DNA of 64,000 nucleotides from Herpetosiphon aurantiacus DSM 785. Lineage in GTDB: Bacteria > Chloroflexota > Chloroflexia > Chloroflexales > Herpetosiphonaceae. Within the stretch, counting starts at the first letter, position 1. Every line of letters starts with the position of its first letter. Below the pieces are notes generated by a model. That model made no database searches, was not told where the DNA came from, and saw only the letters and a program-made list of their open reading frames with translations. The stretch is taken from NCBI GenBank assembly GCA_000018565.1, contig CP000875.1:5905199-5969198 (forward strand). Direction: 5' to 3'. Made by a program: the position numbers and the translations under genes. This document shows, one piece after another, positions 42,709-53,033 of the stretch.

Positions 42709-44742
42709 ATGGCTGACGTTGCAACTACCCAAAATCACGCACGTCCAATCAGCGGTTTTCAGTTGTTGGCAATTGCCGAGGCAATCAACAACGCAGCAAA
42801 TCTTAGTTCTTTGGTAGCTACAGTGGCCGAGTTATGTGCTACTGGTTTTGGGGTCGAAGTCGTTAAGTTGGGGCTGCTTGATAACGAACACCATAGCGGT
42901 TCGTCCACGCCATATCTCTATGGCAACCCCAGCAAAGCCACCCAAAAATTGCTCGATCAAGCGATTGCCCAAACCATCGAACAAAAAACTGCCCTGTTGC
43001 CAAGCAATGACGAGAGTGCCCAAGCCCAATTGTTGGTGTTGCCGTTATTGGCCAGCCAGCAATTAATTGGCTTTTTGGCCTTGCTCTTGCCCAAAAAAGG
43101 CCGTTGGTCGGCTGAAGCAATCGAGGCTGCTCAGTTGTTGGCGCATAATTTGGCTCTAGCGATTTCAGCGGTTCAGCTTAAAGACTATACCGCTAAACGT
43201 AATCAAGAAATTAATACGCTCAACGATATCGCCGCCACAATCACTTCATCGCTTGATCCACGCCAAGTCTATCGCTTGGTGGTCAAGAAGATCAACGAAT
43301 ATTTTCAGGTTGAGGCTGGTTCACTGCTACTGCTCGATCCCGTGACCAACGAATTGGTCTTTGTGATGACGCTTGAGGCGGGCGAAGAAAAATTGGCGGG
43401 CGTGCGGGTTCCACCTGGCCAAGGTTTGGTTGGGGCAGCAATTACCACCCGCCAGCCAGTCGTCGTGCTCGATGCCCAAAACGACCCACGTTTCTATCGG
43501 CGGGTTAGCGAGGATGTTGGATTTGTGACGCGCTCGGTCTTGTGCGTGCCCATGCTGGTGAAAAATCGTGAAATTGGGGTGATTCAGTTGTTGAATAAGC
43601 TAGAAGGCGTATTTAACACTGAAGATACCCAACGCCTGCAAGCTATGGCTAACACGGTGGGCGTGGCGATCGATAACGCTAATCTGTTTCACGAAGTTTC
43701 GCAAAACCGCAATCGCCTCCAAGCCTTGCTCAACTCCACCACCGACGGTATTTTGATGATCGACCCTGATGATGTGGTGTTGACTGCTAATCCAATGCTG
43801 GGTGAGTTGTTTGGCTGGGAATGGCGCAATATCATCGGCGAGGCTGGCAGCGATATTCTGGCTCGCATCAAAGAGCAATCGCGGGTGGTCAACGAGTTGC
43901 CCAATAGCGAAACCTGCGAAATTGAAGTGTTGCGGCCTCGTACCCGCTATGTGCGCCAAGAGCCATTGCCAGTGCGCAATAATTTTGGCAATGTGATTGG
44001 CACGCTGATTGTGTTCCACGATATTACCGAGGAATATCAGCTAGCCCAAATTCGCGAAGATTATATGGGCATGTTGGTGCACGATTTGCGTGCGCCACTC
44101 ACGGCGATCATCAATGGTATGACCATGGTGCGCCGTGGTTTTGCTGGCCCAATTAACGACCAGCAACGCGAATTGCTAGATATTGCCAACAATAGCAGCC
44201 AAGAAATGGTTGGCATGATCAATACCTTGCTGGATATTAGCAAGATGGAAGCTGGCGAATTGGTGCTGAATCGTGCGCCATGCTCAGCCTACGAAATTGT
44301 TGATCGTGCTTCGGAACGTTTGATTAACTCAGCTCGCAGCGTTGATATCAGCATCAATCTGGATATGGCCCTGAATTTGCCAATTATCGATGCTGACCAA
44401 GATAAAATTGTGCGGATCTTGCAAAACCTGCTGGATAACGCGATCAAATTTACGCCAGTTGGCGGAAGTGTTACAATCCGCGTGCGCCAATTAACTGATA
44501 ATGAAAAGCAGACGATCTGCTGGAGTGTAATTGATGCCGGACCGGGCATTCCCGAAAGCTATCGTGCCAAGATTTTCGATAAGTTTGTGCAGGTTGCTGG
44601 CCAGAGAAAAGGCACGGGCTTGGGCCTGGCCTTTGCCAAACTTGCATCAGAAGCCCACGGCGGGCGGATTTGGGTTGAAAGTGTTGAGGGCGAAGGTAGT
44701 ACATTCTCGTTTACCATTCCGTATGAGCCAGCAGTGAAATAG
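42709..44742 (+). CDS. Cytosolic GAF-GAF-PAS histidine kinase
   Basis: 677 residues from ATG 42709; TTG 42694 is an alternative five codons earlier, and neither has a strong SD. Order: a first GAF-like domain (about 15-150), a second GAF (about 165-320, ASSLLLLDP-type AGSLLLLDPVTNELVFV, RSVLCVPMLVKNREIGVIQLLNK), PAS (about 325-440, LLNSTTDGILMIDPDDVVL), HisKA with His in MLVHDLRAPLTAIINGM, and HATPase_c (NLLDNAIKFTPVGG, DAGPGIPES, GTGLGLAFAK). There are no membrane helices. The next kinase starts six bases after the stop. No response regulator gene is adjacent. Confidence 0.9.
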   Translation: MADVATTQNHARPISGFQLLAIAEAINNAANLSSLVATVAELCATGFGVEVVKLGLLDNEHHSGSSTPYLYGNPSKATQKLLDQAIAQTIEQKTALLPSNDESAQAQLLVLPLLASQQLIGFLALLLPKKGRWSAEAIEAAQLLAHNLALAISAVQLKDYTAKRNQEINTLNDIAATITSSLDPRQVYRLVVKKINEYFQVEAGSLLLLDPVTNELVFVMTLEAGEEKLAGVRVPPGQGLVGAAITTRQPVVVLDAQNDPRFYRRVSEDVGFVTRSVLCVPMLVKNREIGVIQLLNKLEGVFNTEDTQRLQAMANTVGVAIDNANLFHEVSQNRNRLQALLNSTTDGILMIDPDDVVLTANPMLGELFGWEWRNIIGEAGSDILARIKEQSRVVNELPNSETCEIEVLRPRTRYVRQEPLPVRNNFGNVIGTLIVFHDITEEYQLAQIREDYMGMLVHDLRAPLTAIINGMTMVRRGFAGPINDQQRELLDIANNSSQEMVGMINTLLDISKMEAGELVLNRAPCSAYEIVDRASERLINSARSVDISINLDMALNLPIIDADQDKIVRILQNLLDNAIKFTPVGGSVTIRVRQLTDNEKQTICWSVIDAGPGIPESYRAKIFDKFVQVAGQRKGTGLGLAFAKLASEAHGGRIWVESVEGEGSTFSFTIPYEPAVK

Positions 44743-44748
44743 CCTTCT

Positions 44749-47430
44749 ATGTTTGTCAACCTGCGGCGACGGCTAAAAAGTCGCATTCGGTATAAAATCA
44801 CCCTGCCATATTTGCTCTTGCTAGCATTTTTGTCGGGCTTATTGATTGTGATTATTTTTTGGCTGTATGCTCAGAGCTTGCAGAACCAACTCAATCAATC
44901 ACTGCGCACCAGTGCTACCAATACTGGCGTGGGCTTGGAAACCATCGAAGCCCAAATTCTCGATAATTTGCGTTTGATCGTCACGTCGCCTGCCAACGAA
45001 AAAGAAGCTTTGCTGAGTACCGCCGAGGCATTTAGCAAAAATGATGTTGATCAGGTTGAGCAGATCATCAACAATGCCTTTAATTATTTCAAGCCCTCAC
45101 GCCTAATTGCGCTGAATGCTGATGGTCAAGTACTGGTCGATGCCGCTAGTTCAACTGTGCTGAGCCGTAGCCCTTCGTTGGTTGGTAGCACTGAGCTAGC
45201 CAAAGATTCCTTGATTCAGGCGGTCCTGCGCGGCCAAGTTGATGATTATGGCGATAAATATGCCAGCCTCTTGCGCATCGGTGCGAATCCGCCTTACACG
45301 ATGTTTTTTGTGGTTGCTCCGGTTAAATTAACGGTCGGCAGCAGTGAACAAGTGGTTGGGGCAATTATTTATGCCGAGCCACTTGAGCGGATTGTCAACG
45401 AGGAATTACCGCCACGCAACGGCGCAACCATCACCGCGATTCTCAATAGCGATGGCAGTGTGCTCACCAGCAATCCACCCCAAGAGGCCGATGAGTTGCT
45501 GATTGATGCCAACCAAATCGAGCAAATCAAGGCCAGCCAAACTAACCCCGACCCCGAAACTCGTGGAACCTTATTCACCACGATTCAACGCGGCGACACG
45601 AGCTATCAAGTGATGTATAGCCCAATGCGGATTCGACGGGCGCTGAATGGCTATTTTGCGGTTGGTTTGCCACGTAGCAATATTGATCGGGCTTGGCAAC
45701 AAGCGCGGGTGCTGATTTTCCTGTTCGGCGTGCTTTCGCTAATTTCAATTATTTGGATCAGCGTGCGGGTAACCCGTAGCATTACTGTTCCCCTTAGCGA
45801 GTTGGTCAGTACCGCCTTGCGGATTAAAAGCGGCGATTTGGAAGGCCGTAGTTTTGTTTCCGAGGAAAACGAACTTGGCACGTTGGCGACAGTCTTAAAT
45901 GATATGACTGATCGCTTGCTCGATTTGTATCGTACCAGCCGCCAACTGGGCACAGAACTCACTCTTGATGGCGTTTTGACCCAAACCACTGCTGCGGTTC
46001 AACGCTTGATTCCCGATTCTGAAGTTGATGCCTTGGTGGTTGAGCAAGGCGTTTGGCACTATGTCACAACTGAAAGCGTGCGCGAAATCGAGCGTCCCTT
46101 CCCTGCGACTAGCCTTGAAACGCTTGCGCCAATGGTGACGATTACCGAAAATCCAGCCTTGGATAGCGCCTTGCGGCCACTTGCCCCAAATCTGCAATTA
46201 GTGTTGCCGTTGCGCACTCAGCAACAGGTGATTGGCAGCCTGTTGGTTAAGAATGATCGCGCTTTGCCACCAGCCAGCAGCATTCGCGAACCACTCAGCG
46301 CAATTGCCAGCATGACCGCCACGGCCATGCAAAATGCGGTGCTTTACACCACCGTCCAAGATGAAGCTAGCCGTAAACAGGCAATTCTGCAAAGTATCGC
46401 CGACGGCGTAATTGTGCTTGATCCTGATGGCAAAGTGATTTTGGTCAACCACACCGCCACGGCCATGCTGGGAGCCAGCGAAGCCGATTTGCTAGGCAAA
46501 AGCTTTGCGGAATTCCAGCTTACGCCATTGTCGGGCGGCGCTGAATTATTTGCCACGCCCACAGCCACAACCTTCTATGAGACAACCTCGCAGCGCATTT
46601 TGACTATGAATGCAGCGCCCGTTGAGCGCGAAGGCTTGCAATCGGGCGAAGTTTTGGTGCTGCACGATGTGACCGAAGAACGGGCGATGGATCGCGCCAA
46701 AACCGATTTTATCGCCACAATTTCGCACGAACTACGCACGCCATTGACCTCAATTTGCGGTTATGCCGATTTGCTATTGCGCGGTTTTGTCGGGCCTTTG
46801 ACCGACGAACAAACCCAATTTATGAGCACCATTCGTCAGCAAGGCCAAAGCATGGTCGAAGTGCTGCAAAATGTGATTGTGATTGCCAGTATTGAAGCTG
46901 GGAATATGGAACCACAAATTGAGCAGCATTCGCTGGACGAGTTGTTGCCGCCAATTGCCCAAGCTTTACAAAAAGGCTTTGATCAAAAGCAACTCAAATT
47001 GATCATTGACCTGCCTGAGAACATGCCGTACATTGTAGTGGATCGCGATCACTTCAAAATTATGTTGACCCAACTGCTGGAAAATGCCCGTCGCTATACC
47101 CAAACTGGCACAGTGACGGTGCAGGCCAAAGCGGTTGAGCAGCGAATTCAAATTGCAGTAATTGATACTGGGCCTGGGATTGCTAGCCAAGATTTTGAGC
47201 GTTTGTTTGAGCGCTTTCAACGTGGCGGTGAGCAAAGCGGCCTGACTTCCAAAGAGCGCGGTATCGGCCTTGGTTTGGCAATTACCAAACAATTGGTCGA
47301 GCAGAATAATGGTAAAATTTGGGTTGAGAGCGAGCAAGGAGTTGGTTCAAGCTTTATTATGCAATTTCCGCTGATGCAGCTTGAGCCAAGCGAATATAAC
47401 TTAGTGAATGCAACGGCAACCAACGCATGA
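44749..47430 (+). CDS. Membrane histidine kinase with extracytoplasmic sensor, HAMP, GAF and PAS
   Basis: 893 residues. TM1 ([25 protein letters not shown], about 17-42), a sensor domain outside the membrane (about 43-320, Cache-like), TM2 ([21 protein letters not shown], about 321-341), HAMP ([23 protein letters not shown]), a GAF-like domain (about 400-540), PAS (about 545-650, [22 protein letters not shown]), HisKA with [23 protein letters not shown], and HATPase_c ([30 protein letters not shown]). Its TGA overlaps the ATGA of the TP-rich protein gene, so kinase and surface protein are translated together. Confidence 0.92.
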   Translation: MFVNLRRRLKSRIRYKITLPYLLLLAFLSGLLIVIIFWLYAQSLQNQLNQSLRTSATNTGVGLETIEAQILDNLRLIVTSPANEKEALLSTAEAFSKNDVDQVEQIINNAFNYFKPSRLIALNADGQVLVDAASSTVLSRSPSLVGSTELAKDSLIQAVLRGQVDDYGDKYASLLRIGANPPYTMFFVVAPVKLTVGSSEQVVGAIIYAEPLERIVNEELPPRNGATITAILNSDGSVLTSNPPQEADELLIDANQIEQIKASQTNPDPETRGTLFTTIQRGDTSYQVMYSPMRIRRALNGYFAVGLPRSNIDRAWQQARVLIFLFGVLSLISIIWISVRVTRSITVPLSELVSTALRIKSGDLEGRSFVSEENELGTLATVLNDMTDRLLDLYRTSRQLGTELTLDGVLTQTTAAVQRLIPDSEVDALVVEQGVWHYVTTESVREIERPFPATSLETLAPMVTITENPALDSALRPLAPNLQLVLPLRTQQQVIGSLLVKNDRALPPASSIREPLSAIASMTATAMQNAVLYTTVQDEASRKQAILQSIADGVIVLDPDGKVILVNHTATAMLGASEADLLGKSFAEFQLTPLSGGAELFATPTATTFYETTSQRILTMNAAPVEREGLQSGEVLVLHDVTEERAMDRAKTDFIATISHELRTPLTSICGYADLLLRGFVGPLTDEQTQFMSTIRQQGQSMVEVLQNVIVIASIEAGNMEPQIEQHSLDELLPPIAQALQKGFDQKQLKLIIDLPENMPYIVVDRDHFKIMLTQLLENARRYTQTGTVTVQAKAVEQRIQIAVIDTGPGIASQDFERLFERFQRGGEQSGLTSKERGIGLGLAITKQLVEQNNGKIWVESEQGVGSSFIMQFPLMQLEPSEYNLVNATATNA

Positions 47431-49910
47431 GCAATAGCGCCTTACCACAACCAAATACCCAAGAGCCACGCGACCGATTGTTGTTAGCTATCGGTTCGAT
47501 TGTGATTTTAGCGGTGTTGTTGGTGATGGGCTGCTCATCATTAATGGTTGTGCGCTGGACAACTCCGGTTAATGCTTCTGGGCCTGAGGTCTTGCTGCCA
47601 CCATTTGCCAATTATGAGGCTTGGAATGGCACAGCACCATTTCCGATTGGACAAGAAGCGATTCGTAGCAAAATTAGCGATCAGCCAGCTAACCCAAATT
47701 TAGTTGCAGCCGAAACGCCGATTCCTATTGGGATTGTTGATTTGTTGCCAACCGCCACGCCAACTGGCCGACCTACGCCAGCAAATGAAGCAATTGTAAC
47801 CTCAACTACAACGACTACCCCTACTCCCACCAAGGATGAGGGTATTCCGATTGGTAGTGCAACGGCGGCAACGACCGAGCCAACTATCGAATTAACTGCC
47901 GAACCAAGCTCAACGCCACGGGTTAATCCAAGCTCGACGGCTGGTACGCGCACGCCAACCCTGAATCCAACGATTAATCCAACGCGACCAACCTTTGAAC
48001 CAACCTTTACGAGCACGCCAACCCGAACGAGTGTTGTGGTGGCTACTACGGTTGTGCCAGCCAGTGCAACCTCAACCAATACTGCAATTCCAACGTCAGC
48101 GCCAACAGCGACCAACACGCGCGTGCCTACGATCACGCCAGTGCCAGCGACGCTGACCAACACGCCAACCGACGTAGCAACGATCACACCAGTACCAGCA
48201 ACGCCCAGCAACACGCCAACCGACGTGCCAACCAATACGCCTGTGATCGTTACGGCGACCAATACGCCAATTCCAATTTTTACTACGCCGAGCAACACGC
48301 CAACCAATACGGCGACCAATACGCCGAGTAATACGCCAACCAATACGGCGACACCGACGAATACACCGAGCAACACGCCAACCGATACGGTGACACCAAG
48401 CAATACGGCTACGCCATCGAACACACCAACGCCAACCGATACGGCTACGCCAACTGCCACGCCAGCACCAGAGCTGTATATTGCTTGGCGCGTTGATGCG
48501 ATTGTCAATCCAGTTAATCCATCGATGGAAAATAATGATACCAAACAGGTATTCGTGGTGTTTGGCAATGCTGGCGATGCTCCGGCATCAGGGGCGCAAG
48601 TTAATATTAGCGTAACTGGAACTTGTATTAGCTCAAGTATTAGCAGCAGTGGCGTACCAATTACGCTTGGGGCGCACCAAGGCTTTACGCTTTCGCCCAC
48701 AATTTCAGCCAATAATGTTGGCAATTGTTCGATTACCGCAGTATTAACGGCGATTGGTCAAACCCCAGTTCAAGCAACCTTGAATTGGACGATTGTGTGT
48801 GATGGTTGTGCTACTGTAACCCCGCAACCAACCAACACGCCAACCCGTACACCAACCAACACGCCAACCCGCACACCAACACCAACCAATACTGCGACTC
48901 CATCGAACACGCCAACGCCAAGCAACACGCCAACGGCGACCAATACTCATACGCCAACGACAATTCCAACCTTGACCTATACGCCAACGCCCAGCAACAC
49001 GCCGACGGTCACCAACACGCCAACGCCCAGCAACACACCAACCAATACGCCAACGCCGAGCAACACGCCGACGGTGACCAATACGCGCACACCAACCAAT
49101 ACACCAACAATTACCAACACGCCAACGCCGAGCAACACGCCAACGGTGACCAACACGCCAACGCCAACTAGTACGCCAACGCCAACTAGTACGCCAACGG
49201 TGACCAATACGCCCGTTGATACACCAACGCCAAGCGAAACACCAACGCCGAGTGAAACGCCAACACCAACTAGTACGCCAACCCCAACTCCAGATCTGTT
49301 TGTGTTCCACATCGTCAATGGTGTGGTTAATCCAGCAGGCTCGATGACATTGGCGGCTGGGGCGCAAGAAAATGTAACGGTTGTGTTTGGCAATAATGCT
49401 AGCGGCTCGCGGGCAACTGGCTTGAATTTCAGTTTCAGTGGCGGGGCATGTATTAGCGCTCAGCCTGGCTCAAGCGATTCAAGCGATTTGAATGGCGGCG
49501 TAAATCGCTCGTTATCAGTCATTGTGACGGGTAATGCAGTTGGCTCATGTTCGTTCCGCACTCAATTTAGTGCCAGCAACGCCAATACCGTCAGTGTTGA
49601 TAGTAGTTTTACCGTGGTCAATACCGCACTAAATCAACCAGCGATTGCTGCAACTGCCACGGCAACTTCAACTGCCACAGCTACGGCTACCGCTGAACCA
49701 ACGGCAACTCTTGCGCCAACCGCTATGCCAACCGATCAACCAACAGCTGAGCCAAAAGCGACGCTCGAACCAACCTTGCCAGTAATTGGTCAAAGCTCAG
49801 GGTTTCCACCAATGTCGGGTGGCCAAATGCTTTGGTTGCTGGCGGGCGGGCTAGCTATTCTGCTCAGTGGCTTGCGCGGGCGAAGAATCTTACCGCTTAA
49901 CGTTGCCTAA
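47427..49910 (+). CDS. Anchored TP-repeat protein with two beta-sandwich domains
   Basis: 827 residues, translationally coupled (ATGA) to the kinase before it. N-terminal helix [18 protein letters not shown] (about 19-36); Thr/Pro-rich stalk 1 (about 105-350, [17 protein letters not shown]); a beta-sandwich (about 351-460) with four Cys (CISSSI, NCSITA, CDGC); stalk 2 (about 465-620, [11 protein letters not shown]); a second beta domain (about 625-735, [33 protein letters not shown]); and a C-terminal [16 protein letters not shown] segment, helix [16 protein letters not shown] and basic tail. Role unknown; it may be a surface stalk or sensor accessory. Confidence 0.8.
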   Translation: MSNSALPQPNTQEPRDRLLLAIGSIVILAVLLVMGCSSLMVVRWTTPVNASGPEVLLPPFANYEAWNGTAPFPIGQEAIRSKISDQPANPNLVAAETPIPIGIVDLLPTATPTGRPTPANEAIVTSTTTTTPTPTKDEGIPIGSATAATTEPTIELTAEPSSTPRVNPSSTAGTRTPTLNPTINPTRPTFEPTFTSTPTRTSVVVATTVVPASATSTNTAIPTSAPTATNTRVPTITPVPATLTNTPTDVATITPVPATPSNTPTDVPTNTPVIVTATNTPIPIFTTPSNTPTNTATNTPSNTPTNTATPTNTPSNTPTDTVTPSNTATPSNTPTPTDTATPTATPAPELYIAWRVDAIVNPVNPSMENNDTKQVFVVFGNAGDAPASGAQVNISVTGTCISSSISSSGVPITLGAHQGFTLSPTISANNVGNCSITAVLTAIGQTPVQATLNWTIVCDGCATVTPQPTNTPTRTPTNTPTRTPTPTNTATPSNTPTPSNTPTATNTHTPTTIPTLTYTPTPSNTPTVTNTPTPSNTPTNTPTPSNTPTVTNTRTPTNTPTITNTPTPSNTPTVTNTPTPTSTPTPTSTPTVTNTPVDTPTPSETPTPSETPTPTSTPTPTPDLFVFHIVNGVVNPAGSMTLAAGAQENVTVVFGNNASGSRATGLNFSFSGGACISAQPGSSDSSDLNGGVNRSLSVIVTGNAVGSCSFRTQFSASNANTVSVDSSFTVVNTALNQPAIAATATATSTATATATAEPTATLAPTAMPTDQPTAEPKATLEPTLPVIGQSSGFPPMSGGQMLWLLAGGLAILLSGLRGRRILPLNVA
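48130..48470. repeat. In-frame degenerate repeat, TNTP-type, stalk 1
   Basis: Irregular 12- to 24-bp units based on ACCAATACGCCGAGCAACACGCCA-like text. They code for TNTPSNTP and give long but spurious ORFs on the other strand. Confidence 0.8.
48827..49285. repeat. In-frame degenerate repeat, [10 protein letters not shown]-type, stalk 2
   Basis: About 460 bp of imperfect AACACGCCAACG-based repeat encoding the second stalk. Unit order varies ([29 protein letters not shown]), pointing to repeated duplication and drift. Confidence 0.8.
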
Positions 49911-49997
49911 TCTCCACCAGATCCATTCAATAACCGATTGACAGAATCCGCCAACCCTTGCAAACTAAGCCTAGTTTTCACTACGATGAGGTTTGCA

Positions 49998-51428
49998 ATG
50001 GATGTTGCTGATCAGCCACGCATTGCCATTATTGGCGGTGGTATCGCTGGCCTTAGTACAGCATGGTATTTACAACAACAAGGTCTCACGAATATTCAGC
50101 TTTTTGAACGTGATCAACGGCTGGGCGGCAAATTGCGCACCAGCCATGTTGCCTTGCCCGATGGCGCTGGCGAATTGCTGGTCGAAGCTGGCCCCGATGC
50201 CTTTATCAGCCAAAAGCCTTGGGGCTTGCAATTGGCGCGTGAGTTGGGCTTGGAAGATCAGTTAATTTCAACTGAGCCAGCTCGCCATAAGGTGTTTGTG
50301 TTGCATCGTGGCAAGCCCGAACCCTTGCCTGATGGCATTAACTTGGTTGTCCCAACTGAGTTTTGGCCGTTGCTGCGCACGCCGATTCTCTCGCTGCCAG
50401 GCAAATTGCGTATGTTGCTCGATTTGGTCTTGCCTGCCCGCCAAAGTAATACTGATGAATCGCTGGCCGATTTTGTGCGCCGCCGATTTGGGGCCGAAGC
50501 GCTGGATAAATTGGCCGAGCCGTTGATGGCAGGCATTCACAATGCAGAATCGGATCGCCAAAGCCTCGAAGCCACCTTTCCACGCTTTATCGAGGCCGAA
50601 CGCAGCCATGGCAGTGTGATTCGTGGGATTCTGGCGGCTAAACTTAAAGCAGGCAAGCCCAAAGGTCAGCAACTTAGCCCATTTATTAGCTTACGCGGCG
50701 GGATCGAGCAATTAATTACCGCGCTGGTTGAGCAGCTCAACGTTGAAATTCGGACAAATTGTGGGGTTCAAGCGCTGCGCTACGACCCAACCAACGCCTC
50801 AGCCTATCAACTGACCCTCGATGATGGCACGAAGATTGATGCTGATGCAGTGGTGTTGGCAGTGCCTAGTTTTGTGGCCGCTGAGTTGGTCGCACCTTGG
50901 GCTGAAGCCTTGGCCGAGCGCTTGAAGGCGATTCGTTATGTCAGCACTGGCACAGTTTCGTTGGCATTTCGGCGTAGCGAAACCAACATGGCCTTCGATA
51001 GTTATGGCTTGGTGATTCCGCGCAGCGAATATCGGCTGATTAATGCTGTAACGATCAACTCACGCAAATTTGCTGGGCGTGCTCCCGCCGATTATATGCT
51101 GTTGCGGGCCTTTGTGGGCGGCTCGAAACATCCCGAAGTGCTGCGCTTGGATGATCAGGCATTAACTCAATTGGTGCGTGATCAGCTTAAATCGATTTTT
51201 GGCCTGACCGCCGAGCCAATTTGGAGCGGGGTTGCCCGTTGGAACGAGGCTAATCCCCAATACGATGTTGGTCATTTCCAACGTATGGATCAGCTTGAGG
51301 CCTTGTGTCCAGAAGGCTTGTTGTTGTGTGGCAGCGGCTTTCGGGGCGTGGGCATTCCCGATTGTGTGCGCCAAGGCCAAGCAACCGCTCAGGCCATTAG
51401 CCAATTGTTCGCTTTGGCTAACGCTTAA
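49998..51428 (+). CDS. hemY: Protoporphyrinogen oxidase (FAD-dependent, HemY/HemG type)
   Basis: Heme-pathway flavoprotein that oxidises (copro)protoporphyrinogen. About 476 residues from ATG 49998, preceded by GATGAGG; a longer frame from 49938 lacks an SD. FAD-binding GxGxxG is at PRIAIIGGGIAGLSTAWYL. LLVEAGPDAFISQKPWGLQLARELGL and DALDKLAEPLMAGIHNAE-type motifs (ALDKLAEPLMAGIHNAESD) fit HemY. The C-terminal FAD-contact region has LLLCGSGFRGVGIPDCVRQG. Oxidation of coproporphyrinogen is an alternative. No other heme genes are near. Confidence 0.9.
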   Translation: MDVADQPRIAIIGGGIAGLSTAWYLQQQGLTNIQLFERDQRLGGKLRTSHVALPDGAGELLVEAGPDAFISQKPWGLQLARELGLEDQLISTEPARHKVFVLHRGKPEPLPDGINLVVPTEFWPLLRTPILSLPGKLRMLLDLVLPARQSNTDESLADFVRRRFGAEALDKLAEPLMAGIHNAESDRQSLEATFPRFIEAERSHGSVIRGILAAKLKAGKPKGQQLSPFISLRGGIEQLITALVEQLNVEIRTNCGVQALRYDPTNASAYQLTLDDGTKIDADAVVLAVPSFVAAELVAPWAEALAERLKAIRYVSTGTVSLAFRRSETNMAFDSYGLVIPRSEYRLINAVTINSRKFAGRAPADYMLLRAFVGGSKHPEVLRLDDQALTQLVRDQLKSIFGLTAEPIWSGVARWNEANPQYDVGHFQRMDQLEALCPEGLLLCGSGFRGVGIPDCVRQGQATAQAISQLFALANA

Positions 51429-51434
51429 TTTAAA

Positions 51435-51466
51435 AAGCCCACGGCATTTAGCTTTGCCGTGGGCTT
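51435..51466. terminator. Bidirectional terminator after hemY
   Basis: 12-bp perfect stem AAGCCCACGGCA / TGCCGTGGGCTT with an 8-base loop in the 44-bp gap between two convergent genes. An A-run lies before it and T-rich sequence after it. Confidence 0.85.
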
Positions 51467-51472
51467 GCTATT

Positions 51473-52957
51473 TTAGACGTTTTTGGTTTGGCTGATAAAG
51501 GCTTCGAGGTCGCTTTTTAGCTCAGCCAGCGACGGCAAATGGGTATACATCATATGCCCAGCCTCGTAATGCTTGATTACGATGTTATTGCGTAGGGTTT
51601 GGTCAAGCCCAAGGTGGTTGAAGGTGTGCAACGTGGCATAGTAGGGTGTGGCGAAATCGAAGAAGCCGCTGGCCACAAACACCTTGAGATAGGGATTTTG
51701 CGAGATGGCCGAGCGCAACGCTTCGGTGACGCTCACATATTGATTTTCATGCTTATCGTATTTCCAAGGCCGAACTTTTGAAGTTAGAATTTCATAGGGT
51801 TCGTCGCTCTCGAATTTGAGTTCGCGCCGCACATAATCGTTGAAGGTGGCGCTGTATGGTCCATGAATTACCGCATAACTTGGGTCGTACTCAAAGGCTT
51901 CACGGGTTGGATCGCGGTCGATGCCCACGAAGCGGCTATCCAAGCGGCCAACCGTGCGTTGCTGATCGCGCAGCAATTCCTTAGTAAACCGCATCAAGTC
52001 GATCCGTAGATTACTGTGATCGATAAAACGTTCGCTCAAACCGGTATAGCGAGCCAATTTACGCACAACCGAGCGGCGTTTGCCCTCGGCCAAACTATCG
52101 CCTTGCAACAATGCCGTAGCATATTCGCCAGCAGCAAAGGCCTCAACTTCGGCCAAGGTATCACTCAAACTCAATTGTAATTTGGCATCAAGCTTGTTGT
52201 GATACCACGCAGTCGCGGCGTAGGTTGGCAAAATCACCACATAGGCAATATCGTTGCCTGGGTCCATCTCGACGGTTTGAAAATCGAGAATCGAGGAGAT
52301 CAGCATAATCCCATTCAGATACATGCCATAGCGATTTTGCAGATAGTTGGTGATGGCAGAGCCGCGAGTTGTGCCATAGCTTTCGCCAATAATATATTTG
52401 GGCGAGAGCCAACGCTTGGCCCGAGAGGTGTAGAGCCGAATAAAATCGCTGATCGATTCAATATCTTTGGTAAATTGATGGAATTGGTTGGGATTTTCGC
52501 CAGTTGCCGCACGACTATAGCCCGTGCTAATTGGATCGATAAAAACTAAATCGCTTTGATCGAGCAAGGAATATTCGTTTTCGACCAAGCGAAATGGCGG
52601 TGCTGGCAAATTGCCAGTTTCATCGGCCATCAAAACCCGTTTTGGCCCCAACAAGCCAAGGTGCATCCAAACTGAGGCCGAACCTGGCCCGCCGTTGAAC
52701 GAAAAGGTGATTGGGCGGGTGGTTTGATCATCAACATCGCTGCGGGTATAGGCTACATAAAATACCGTCGCTTTGGCCTTGGGCGCTTGCTTAAACTCCG
52801 GATCGTCTTCGTAGAGCACGATTGTTCCGGCGGTGGCGGTGTAAGGCACATCGTTGCCCTTGATTTTCACGCGCCCATGGGTCACGCTCACAATCTCTTG
52901 TGGTGGCTTGGGGCTTTCCGAATCGCTGCGTTTTTCAGCGCTACCTGCATCTGCCAT
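51473..52957 (-). CDS. Serine carboxypeptidase-like protein (peptidase S10)
   Basis: About 494 residues, alpha/beta-hydrolase fold. The oxyanion-hole motif is NGGPGSASVWMHLGLLGP, the catalytic Ser lies in YIIGESYGTTRG, and the His in YEAGHMMYTH near the end. Asp is probably in ASGFFDFATPYYA. There is no signal peptide, unlike many S10 enzymes, so the location is uncertain. ATG 52957 is used; GTG 52975 is an alternative with an equally weak SD. The natural substrate is unknown; bacterial members cleave C-terminal residues from peptides. Confidence 0.85.
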   Translation of the reverse strand: MADAGSAEKRSDSESPKPPQEIVSVTHGRVKIKGNDVPYTATAGTIVLYEDDPEFKQAPKAKATVFYVAYTRSDVDDQTTRPITFSFNGGPGSASVWMHLGLLGPKRVLMADETGNLPAPPFRLVENEYSLLDQSDLVFIDPISTGYSRAATGENPNQFHQFTKDIESISDFIRLYTSRAKRWLSPKYIIGESYGTTRGSAITNYLQNRYGMYLNGIMLISSILDFQTVEMDPGNDIAYVVILPTYAATAWYHNKLDAKLQLSLSDTLAEVEAFAAGEYATALLQGDSLAEGKRRSVVRKLARYTGLSERFIDHSNLRIDLMRFTKELLRDQQRTVGRLDSRFVGIDRDPTREAFEYDPSYAVIHGPYSATFNDYVRRELKFESDEPYEILTSKVRPWKYDKHENQYVSVTEALRSAISQNPYLKVFVASGFFDFATPYYATLHTFNHLGLDQTLRNNIVIKHYEAGHMMYTHLPSLAELKSDLEAFISQTKNV

Positions 52958-53033
52958 AGGGTTGCATATCCTCACACTAGAAGCATATCAATCGATTTGA
53001 TTGTAACAAGTTTTGGCTCATTGATTGTCAATT

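Noticed and set aside
47681-48724. A 347-residue antisense ORF rich in Val/Gly
   Set aside because: It is the mirror of the Thr/Pro repeat region of the plus-strand TP-rich protein; its composition comes from the repeat, and there is no SD or domain.
48744-49367. A 207-residue antisense ORF rich in Trp/Arg
   Set aside because: Another frame of the same repeats (the second stalk); extreme composition and no start signal.
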